Of a stretch of DNA of 17,955 bases, positions 1 through 5,009 are shown piece after piece; the stretch's first letter is position 1; the number at the start of each line of letters is the position of its first letter. This DNA is from AC-9 sp051984395 (lineage in GTDB: Bacteria; Actinomycetota; Acidimicrobiia; Acidimicrobiales; AC-9): positions 1-17,955 of the forward strand of contig JBPYEZ010000153.1 of assembly GCA_051984395.1 (NCBI GenBank), read 5' to 3'. The notes beneath the pieces are model-generated. The model was not told the DNA's origin. It saw only the letters and a list, made by a program, of their open reading frames with translations, and searched no databases. The position numbers were made by a program, and so were the translations under genes.

Positions 1-29
1 GCCACCTCGGGAAGTGGGAGGCGACCGGG

Positions 30-518
30 CTAGCCCCCTGTGTCGCCTGAGCCTGTGTCGTTCGACGCTTCCGCTTGGGTAGATGCGCGCTCCAGCTGGA
101 CGAAGGCCAGTCGCAGCTGGGTCAGGCCCTCGCGCAGGTGTGCCTCCTCCTCGCCGAGGCGGGAGGTGAGCCCCTCGACCAGCAGGGCGAGGGCGTCGAT
201 GGCCAGCCGGGCCTGGTCCAGCTTGGGCGGGTCGAGCGAGAGGTGCAGGGCGGCGAGCTCGAACATCCCGTAGCAGTGGTTGGCGACGACGGTCCGCGCC
301 GGAGTGTCGGCCAGCTGCTGGCGCAGCTCCGCCATGCGCTCCTGCAGCTCTGCCTCGTCCTCCGGTGCTCCGGGCCCGCCACCGGGCGGACTCCCCGCTC
401 CCGCGGGTGGCTCGCCCGACGGCGGTTGCCGCGGTGGCTGCTGTGGTCGCTCCCCTCGCTGCTCGTCGCCGGGGCGGGGGACGGGACGCTCTCCACCGGG
501 TGTCCAGAGGCTACTCAT
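30..518 (-). CDS. DUF1844-like small protein, Pro/Gly-rich N-terminus
   Basis: A 162-residue protein of unknown function. Residues 1-60 are a disordered stretch rich in Pro, Gly, Arg and acidic residues. The rest looks helical and carries a pattern I recall from actinobacterial DUF1844 proteins: an alanine/leucine-rich helix (FELAALHLSL), a KLDQARLAIDALALLVEGL segment, and a final LREGLTQLRLAFVQLE helix. In Streptomyces a DUF1844 protein lies next to infC, as here, where the two genes are divergent. I see no signal peptide or membrane segment. The reading frame stays open upstream to base 908, but that part runs under infC and has shadow composition, so I take the ATG at 518. No Shine-Dalgarno precedes it; a TACGAT hexamer 6 bases upstream suggests leaderless expression. 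Function is unknown. Family assignment is moderately sure, by pattern memory only. Confidence 0.75.
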   Translation of the reverse strand: MSSLWTPGGERPVPRPGDEQRGERPQQPPRQPPSGEPPAGAGSPPGGGPGAPEDEAELQERMAELRQQLADTPARTVVANHCYGMFELAALHLSLDPPKLDQARLAIDALALLVEGLTSRLGEEEAHLREGLTQLRLAFVQLERASTQAEASNDTGSGDTGG

Positions 519-524
519 GCTGAT

Positions 525-530
525 ATCGTA
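525..530 (-). promoter_or_regulatory. Candidate -10 element, leaderless promoter of the DUF1844-like gene
   Basis: Reading the minus strand, TACGAT (TANNNT type) is followed by 6 bases and then the ATG at 518. This puts the expected transcription start on or next to the A of the start codon. There is no Shine-Dalgarno in between, as expected for a leaderless mRNA. I see no good -35. Assigned by inspection only. Confidence 0.4.
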
Positions 531-601
531 GAAGCGAAATCGAGACGGAAAGCGGGGCCGGGCAGTCCGACGAGGCAGCACGATCCCCACCCTTCCGCAG
601 T

Positions 602-615
602 CCGGGGTATCCCGG
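602..615 (+). promoter_or_regulatory. Small hairpin in the infC leader
   Basis: CCGGG, loop GTAT, CCCGG: a 5-bp perfect stem with a 4-base loop, 28 bases upstream of the larger hairpin at 644-672. Alone it could be chance in GC-rich DNA. It is listed because the two may act as alternative or stacked structures in the infC leader. Confidence 0.3.
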
Positions 616-643
616 TCGGCGTGTCGGGTCCATGCTCGCTGTG

Positions 644-672
644 GGGCGGGCGTCGCTTTCCGACGCTCGCCC
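644..672 (+). promoter_or_regulatory. Strong hairpin in the infC leader, possible attenuator
   Basis: A 12-bp stem (GGGCGGGCGTCG against CGACGCTCGCCC, one G-U pair) closes a 5-base CTTTC loop. It is followed by TTGTCGCGTTT, a weak U-rich run. It lies 28 bases before the infC Shine-Dalgarno. In several bacteria the infC-rpmI-rplT leader carries an L20- or attenuation-based control structure, so this could be an intrinsic attenuator or a protein-binding stem. The weak U-run argues against a textbook terminator. It could also end minus-strand transcription poorly or have no role. Confidence 0.5.
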
Positions 673-699
673 TTGTCGCGTTTCAAGGGCCTGACACGA

Positions 700-705
700 C
701 AGGAG
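700..705 (+). promoter_or_regulatory. Shine-Dalgarno that decides the infC start
   Basis: CAGGAG ends 9 bases before the ATA at 715 and only 2 bases before the out-of-frame ATG at 708. The 9-base spacing suits the ATA and is too short for the ATG. This site is the main evidence for the unusual infC start. Confidence 0.6.
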
Positions 706-714
706 TGATGCCGC

Positions 715-1374
715 ATAACTGCCGCAGCAGCCACCAACGAGCTCAGGATCAACGATCGGATCCGAGCCCGTGAGGTACGTCTGGTCGATCCGGAGGGAAC
801 GCAGCTAGGGATCAAGCCGCTACCGGAGGCCCTCCACCTCGCCAGGGAGCTGGATCTGGACCTCGTCGAGGTTGCTCCGCAGGCCAACCCGCCGGTCTGC
901 CGGGTCATGGACTACGGCAAGTTCAAGTTCGATGCGGCACAGCGGGCGAAGGAGTCTCGCCGCAAGACCACCAACGTCGGAATCAAGGAGATGAAGTACC
1001 GGCCCAAGATCGGCAGTGGGGACTTCAACACCAAGACACGCCGGGTCGTCAGGTTCCTGGGCGAGGGCCACAAGGTCAAGATCACGATCATGTTCAGAGG
1101 CAGGGAGATCTACCACCCCGAGCTCGGGAAGAAGATTCTCGACCGGATCGCCGACGAGGTCGATGGCTCGGCGAAGGTCGAGGCCGCGCCGCGCCTCGAC
1201 GGGCGCAACATGGTCATGGTCCTGGCTCCCGACAAGCGGGCCCAGCGGTCGTCGGGGCGAGGAGAGCGTTCGGACGGCGCAGACGATGGTCGGGGGGCGG
1301 CGGCCAACGGAGGCCCCCGGGGTGCGGCAGGCGACGCCGATCGGGGGGCCGAGGCCCAGCGACGGGAGAGTTGA
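715..1374 (+). CDS. infC: Translation initiation factor IF-3
   Basis: IF-3 binds the 30S subunit, blocks premature 50S joining and proofreads start codon and initiator tRNA. The 219-residue product has the N-terminal domain (ELRINDRIR at residues 8-16, then VDPEGTQLGIKPL), the linker (VMDYGKFKF near residue 64) and the C-terminal domain (KYRPKIGSGDFNTK, KVKITIMFRGRE, ending near VLAPDK at 169-174). A low-complexity tail of about 45 residues rich in Gly, Ala, Arg and Asp makes it longer than the usual ~180. The first ATG in frame (907) would delete the whole N-terminal domain. An in-frame TGA sits at 706, and between it and the conserved region no ATG, GTG or TTG exists. ATA at 715, with CAGGAG 9 bases upstream, is the best start. 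E. coli infC uses AUU, so a near-cognate start that IF-3 itself discriminates against fits known autoregulation. First gene of the translation operon. Confidence 0.93.
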   Translation: MTAAAATNELRINDRIRAREVRLVDPEGTQLGIKPLPEALHLARELDLDLVEVAPQANPPVCRVMDYGKFKFDAAQRAKESRRKTTNVGIKEMKYRPKIGSGDFNTKTRRVVRFLGEGHKVKITIMFRGREIYHPELGKKILDRIADEVDGSAKVEAAPRLDGRNMVMVLAPDKRAQRSSGRGERSDGADDGRGAAANGGPRGAAGDADRGAEAQRRES

Positions 1375-1376
1375 AC

Positions 1377-1574
1377 ATGCCCAAGATGAGAACGGACAGG
1401 GGCGCGGCCAAGCGCTTCAAGGTCACCGGGACGGGCAAGCTCCGCCGGCGCCAGGCCTTTCGGTCGCACCTGCTGGAGAAGAAGTCGAGCACCCGCACCC
1501 GCCGGTTGGGTCGTGAGGTGGACGTGGCGTCCGGCGGTGACGCCCGTCAGGTGAAACGGCTGCTCGGCCTCTAG
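1377..1574 (+). CDS. rpmI: Large ribosomal subunit protein bL35
   Basis: A 65-residue basic protein of the 50S subunit, at the usual family length. It begins MPKMRTDRGAAKRFKVTGTG and continues with the KLRRRQAFRSH and LEKKSSTRTRRL segments typical of bL35. A TTG at 1371 could add two residues, but the conserved MPKM start and the GGGAG at 1364-1368 favour the ATG at 1377. That leaves only 2 bases after the infC stop, so translation is probably coupled. The order infC-rpmI-rplT is conserved very widely in bacteria. Confidence 0.96.
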   Translation: MPKMRTDRGAAKRFKVTGTGKLRRRQAFRSHLLEKKSSTRTRRLGREVDVASGGDARQVKRLLGL

Positions 1575-1603
1575 GGCCGTCACCCCTCCGAACGATCGAT
1601 CGA

Positions 1604-1620
1604 TCGGACCGGTGGTCCGA
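1604..1620 (+). other. Hairpin and CGAT repeat between rpmI and rplT
   Basis: TCGGACC, loop GGT, GGTCCGA forms a 7-bp stem. Just before it (1593-1606) is CGATCGATCGATCG, a self-complementary run of CGAT units. There is no U-run, so it is not a typical terminator. It could be an mRNA processing or protein-binding site in the 71-base rpmI-rplT spacer, or have no role. Confidence 0.35.
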
Positions 1621-1645
1621 CCGCCCCCGACAGAAGGAGTCCCCC

Positions 1646-2050
1646 ATGGCCAGGGTCAAGCGCGCCGTCCACAGCAAGAAGCACCGCCAGGCCGTCCTGG
1701 AGAAGGCCCACGGCTACTACGGCAACAAGAGCCGAAGCTTCCGCGCCGCCAACGAGCAGGTCATGCGGTCCATGCAGTACGCCTATCGGGACCGTCGGGC
1801 GCGCAAGGGTGACTTCCGTCAGCTCTGGATCCAGCGGATCAACGCGGCCGCCCGTCTCCACGGCATGAGCTACAGCCGGTTCGTGGCCGGGCTGCGTCGG
1901 GCGCAGGTCGAGGTGGATCGCAAGATGCTCGCCGAGCTCGCCGTCGACGACCCAGCCGCCTTCGCCGCCCTGGTGAGGGTGGCCGCCGGCAACAGCTCGG
2001 CGGCCGACGAGGATGCATCCACCGAGCGAGTCGAGGAGGACGCTTCCTGA
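1646..2050 (+). CDS. rplT: Large ribosomal subunit protein bL20
   Basis: An early 50S assembly protein that binds 23S rRNA and, in E. coli and Bacillus, also represses its own operon. The 134 residues begin with the basic tail MARVKRAVHSKKHRQ, followed by the GYYGNKSRSFRAANEQV and YRDRRARKGDFRQLWI blocks and the globular RINAAARLHGMSYSRF segment, all diagnostic. The core ends near residue 108. An acidic, Ala/Ser-rich tail of about 25 residues follows, longer than in the ~118-residue family norm. The start is secure: AAGGAG at 1634-1639 lies 6 bases upstream of the ATG. The 3' end carries GAGGAGGA, which seems to serve as ribosome binding site for the next gene. Confidence 0.97.
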   Translation: MARVKRAVHSKKHRQAVLEKAHGYYGNKSRSFRAANEQVMRSMQYAYRDRRARKGDFRQLWIQRINAAARLHGMSYSRFVAGLRRAQVEVDRKMLAELAVDDPAAFAALVRVAAGNSSAADEDASTERVEEDAS

Positions 2051-2091
2051 GCCAGGCTGCGCTCGCCTGGCGTCACCAACGCGTCCAGCGC

Positions 2092-2880
2092 TTGCGTCGC
2101 CTCGTGCGGCGGCGGAGCCTCCGCCGTGCCGAGCGGGCCTTCGTGGCCGAGGGTTCGAAGGTCATCTCGGCCGCCCTCGATGTGGGGGCACCGATGGAGG
2201 CGCTCTTCTACGCCCCCGAGGCGACCAGCGACGATCGGGCCGGAGCCGTGATCGAGCAGGCGCTCGGGGCGGGCGTGCGGGTCCATCAGCTGGCACCCGG
2301 CGTGATGGAACGAGTGGCCGACACCGTGACCCCACAGCCCCTGGTGGCCGTCATCGCCTTTGTCGACGTGGACCTCGACGCCCTGGCCGCGGCGTCGCTC
2401 CTGGTGGTGTGCGCCGACGTGCGTGATCCGGGCAACGCGGGCACGGTGCTGCGCAGCGCCGAGGCGGCGGGCGCCGACGGGGTAATCTGCTGTGGCGGAT
2501 CGGTCGACGTCTACAACCCCAAGACTGTGCGGGCGTCGGCCGGAGCGTTGTTCCACGTCCCGATCGTGGCGGGCGGAGACGTGGCGGAGGTGCTGGAACG
2601 GCTGGGGGACTGGGGTATGCATCGGTTGGCGGCGACGACCCACCACGGGCTCGACTACACAGAGGCAGATCTGACCACGGCGGTGGCGCTGGTCCTCGGC
2701 AACGAGGCCACGGGCCTGCCCGGGGGGCTGGAGCGATGGATCGACGAGCCCGTCAGCATCCCAATGTCAGGTCGGGCCGAGTCCCTCAACGTCGGGATGG
2801 CGGCGGCCGTGCTGTGCTTCGAGGCTGCCCGGCAGCGACGCCAGCGGCCCGAGCGCAGCTGCGGGGCCCGGAGGACCTGA
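2092..2880 (+). CDS. SpoU/TrmH-family RNA 2'-O-ribose methyltransferase
   Basis: Predicted to transfer a methyl group from S-adenosylmethionine to a ribose 2'-OH in rRNA or tRNA; the exact target cannot be read. The SpoU motifs are all present: motif 1 DPGNAGTVLRSAEAAG (residues ~111-126), motif 2 LVLGNEATGLP (~200-210) and motif 3 SIPMSGRAESLNVGMAAAV (~223-241), which form the trefoil-knot cofactor site. An N-terminal RNA-binding substrate domain precedes them. The first standard start is TTG at 2092, without a good Shine-Dalgarno. A CTG at 2047 overlaps the rplT stop (CTGA) and lies 7 bases after AGGAGG; it would add 15 residues (SQAALAWRHQRVQRL-like) and match the longer N-terminus of relatives, so it may be the true start. 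In M. tuberculosis the gene after rplT is annotated tsnR, which supports orthology. Confidence 0.9.
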   Translation: MRRLVRRRSLRRAERAFVAEGSKVISAALDVGAPMEALFYAPEATSDDRAGAVIEQALGAGVRVHQLAPGVMERVADTVTPQPLVAVIAFVDVDLDALAAASLLVVCADVRDPGNAGTVLRSAEAAGADGVICCGGSVDVYNPKTVRASAGALFHVPIVAGGDVAEVLERLGDWGMHRLAATTHHGLDYTEADLTTAVALVLGNEATGLPGGLERWIDEPVSIPMSGRAESLNVGMAAAVLCFEAARQRRQRPERSCGARRT

Positions 2881-2881
2881 C

Positions 2882-3952
2882 GTGGCGGCCGACACGAACG
2901 ACCTTCCCGACGCCGTCATCCGGGTCGACGGGTCGCGACGGATCCTGGACGCCAACCGGGCCGCCAACGAGCTGACCGGCTTCGCCGCCGATGAGCTCAT
3001 CGGTCGGGACTGCGCCGATGCACTCGAGCCGCGAGACCGGGAGGGTCTCCCGGTGTGGGTGGACAGCTGGCATCGGTCCGCTCTCCTGCCTTCGGTCCGG
3101 TCGCTGCCCGAGCAGGAGATCATTCTGCGCGGAGCCCACGGCGCCGACGTGCGGGCCTTCGTGACGGGCACCTACCAGCGCGACCAGTCGGGTGAGATCG
3201 GGGGCGCCGTCCTCGTGCTGCGGGACGCCCGACGAAGGATGCACCACGCCGTCACCGGGATCGAGATCGTCTCCACGGTGAGCCACGAGCTGCGCTCCCC
3301 CCTCACCTCGGTGAAGGGATACACCAGCCTGCTGATGAACCGCTGGGACCGCCTGGGCGACGACCAGAAGCGCATGATGCTCGAGCAGGTCAACCACGAC
3401 GCCGACCGGGTCACGCGGCTCATCACGGAGCTGTTGGATATCAGCCGGCTCGAGACCGGCCGCCTGGTGCTGCGCCGGCAGATGATCGACCTCAGCACGC
3501 TCGCCGACTCGGTCCTCGACCAGATGGCGATGGAGTACCCGGGCCTCGGCGTGACGCGACACTTCGACCAGCCCTTCCCGACCGTGTACGCCGACCCGGA
3601 CAAGGTGCTCCAGGTGATCACCAACCTGGTGGAGAACGCGTGCAAGTACGGTTCGCCGCAGGGCTTGGAGGTCGTGGGCGAGGCCACCGAGGAGGAGGTG
3701 GCGCTGTCGGTCACGGACCAGGGACCGGGCATCCCGTCCGAGGATCTCGATCGCGTGTTCACCAAGTTCTTTCGCCGGCCCGAGGGCAAGCCCTCGGGGT
3801 CCGGGCTGGGTCTATGGATCAGCCGCGGCCTGGTCGAAGCCCATGGCGGCCAGCTGTCGGTGCGATCAATTACGGGGCAAGGGTCGACCTTCCGTTTTAC
3901 GCTGCCGCGCGTGGAACCAGAGGTCCTGCGGCAGCAGACGGCCAGTGCCTGA
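2882..3952 (+). CDS. Soluble PAS-domain sensor histidine kinase (no adjacent response regulator)
   Basis: A 356-residue cytosolic kinase with no signal peptide or membrane segment. Residues ~5-115 form a PAS domain (DAVIRVDGSRRILDANRAA, then ELTGFAADELIGRD). Residues ~125-190 are the HisKA dimerisation domain, with the phospho-accepting His135 in STVSHELRSPLTS. Residues ~235-345 are the HATPase domain: N box with Asn252 (LVENACKYG), G1 box DQGPGIP starting at Asp279, F box FTKFF, and G2 box GSGLGLWIS. All catalytic residues seem intact. The GTG at 2882 follows GGAGGA by 6 bases, one base after the previous stop. No response regulator gene is in the window, so the partner is unknown. I recall a similar kinase between the methyltransferase and pheS in Streptomyces, which suggests a conserved role linked to translation status; that is inference. 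Confidence 0.93.
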   Translation: MAADTNDLPDAVIRVDGSRRILDANRAANELTGFAADELIGRDCADALEPRDREGLPVWVDSWHRSALLPSVRSLPEQEIILRGAHGADVRAFVTGTYQRDQSGEIGGAVLVLRDARRRMHHAVTGIEIVSTVSHELRSPLTSVKGYTSLLMNRWDRLGDDQKRMMLEQVNHDADRVTRLITELLDISRLETGRLVLRRQMIDLSTLADSVLDQMAMEYPGLGVTRHFDQPFPTVYADPDKVLQVITNLVENACKYGSPQGLEVVGEATEEEVALSVTDQGPGIPSEDLDRVFTKFFRRPEGKPSGSGLGLWISRGLVEAHGGQLSVRSITGQGSTFRFTLPRVEPEVLRQQTASA

Positions 3953-5000
3953 CGTCTCCAACGCCTTCGACGTCGCCGACGTCGCCGAGGCCGAGGCCGA
4001 AGGTCGGGCGAGGATCGACGCCGCCCATTCGGTGGATGCCCTGCGGGCGGTCGAGACCGAGGTCGTGGGGCGGCGCTCCCGCCTGGCCGGACTTCAACAG
4101 CGGCTCGGCGGGCTGGCACCCGAGGAGCGCCGCAGCCGCGGGCGCGAGCTCAACGAGGCCCGTGCCCGCTTGCAGGCGGCGATCGACGCCCGCCGGTCCG
4201 AGGTGGAACGAGCAGAGCGGCGTCGCCGGCTGGAGGCCGAGCGCCTCGACCTGACCGAGGTGCTGCCCCGGCCCGGACCCGGGCACCTGCACCTGGTGAC
4301 CCGCACGCAGTCCGAGCTGGAGGACGTCTTCGTCGGCATGGGGTTCACCGTGGCCGAGGGGCCCGAGGCCGAGACCGACTGGCACAACTTCGAGGCCCTC
4401 AACATTCCTCCGGGTCATCCCGCCCGCAGCATGTGGGACACCTTCTACCTCCGGCTGGGTCCGCCGGGATCGAGGCTGCTGCGGGCCCACACGTCGCCGG
4501 TCCAGATCCGGGTGATGCAGTCCCAGCCACCGCCGATCTTCATCGTGGCTCCCGGGCGCGCCTACCGCCGTGATACTCCCGACGCCCGCCACCTCCCTGT
4601 CTTCCACCAGATCGAGGGACTGGTCGTGGACCGGAACATCACCTTCGCCGACCTGGCCGGCACCATCGAGGCCTTCACCACCGCCTACTTCGGTCCCGCC
4701 ATTCACTCACGGCTGCGCCCGTCCTACTTCCCCTTCACCGAGCCCTCTGCGGAGTACGAGATCACCTGCATGATCTGCGAGGGGGCTGGCTGTCGCACGT
4801 GCTCGGGAACGGGTTGGGTCGAGCTCGGGGGCGCCGGGATGGTGGATCCGAACGTCTTCGCCGCCGTGGGCATCGACGACGAGGAGTGGTCCGGCTTCGC
4901 CTTCGGGTTCGGCATCGACCGGTGCGCCCAGATGCGTCACGGGATCGCCGACATGCGCGTCATGCTCGACAACGACGTCAGGTTCCTCACCCAGTTCTGA
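3945..5000 (+). CDS. pheS: Phenylalanyl-tRNA synthetase alpha subunit
   Basis: The catalytic subunit of the (alpha-beta)2 enzyme that charges tRNA-Phe. The 351 residues start with a charged coiled coil (~1-90) that contacts tRNA. The class II core follows: EGPEAETDWHNFEALN, RAHTSPVQIRVM, motif 2 with YRRDTPDARHLPVFHQIEG, and motif 3 GFGFGIDRCAQMRHGI near the C-terminus. A four-cysteine cluster (Cys275, 278, 283, 286; spacing C-x2-C-x4-C-x2-C) precedes GWVELGGAGMVDP; similar zinc-knuckle-like clusters occur in other bacterial PheS. The frame is open further upstream, but that part lies in the kinase gene. GTG at 3945 gives the family length and overlaps the kinase stop by 8 bases, so translation is likely coupled; the Shine-Dalgarno is weak. 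Confidence 0.95.
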   Translation: MPDVSNAFDVADVAEAEAEGRARIDAAHSVDALRAVETEVVGRRSRLAGLQQRLGGLAPEERRSRGRELNEARARLQAAIDARRSEVERAERRRRLEAERLDLTEVLPRPGPGHLHLVTRTQSELEDVFVGMGFTVAEGPEAETDWHNFEALNIPPGHPARSMWDTFYLRLGPPGSRLLRAHTSPVQIRVMQSQPPPIFIVAPGRAYRRDTPDARHLPVFHQIEGLVVDRNITFADLAGTIEAFTTAYFGPAIHSRLRPSYFPFTEPSAEYEITCMICEGAGCRTCSGTGWVELGGAGMVDPNVFAAVGIDDEEWSGFAFGFGIDRCAQMRHGIADMRVMLDNDVRFLTQF

Positions 5001-5009
5001 AGGCTCGCC

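Noticed and set aside
75..773. Plus-strand open frame (232 codons) across the first gene and infC leader
   Set aside because: Shadow frame; its last 22 codons include the decoy ORF at 708, discussed only as a possible regulatory element.
519..908. Upstream extension of the DUF1844-like gene to base 908
   Set aside because: The added 130 residues lie opposite infC and its leader, have Arg/Ser-rich shadow composition and no family match.
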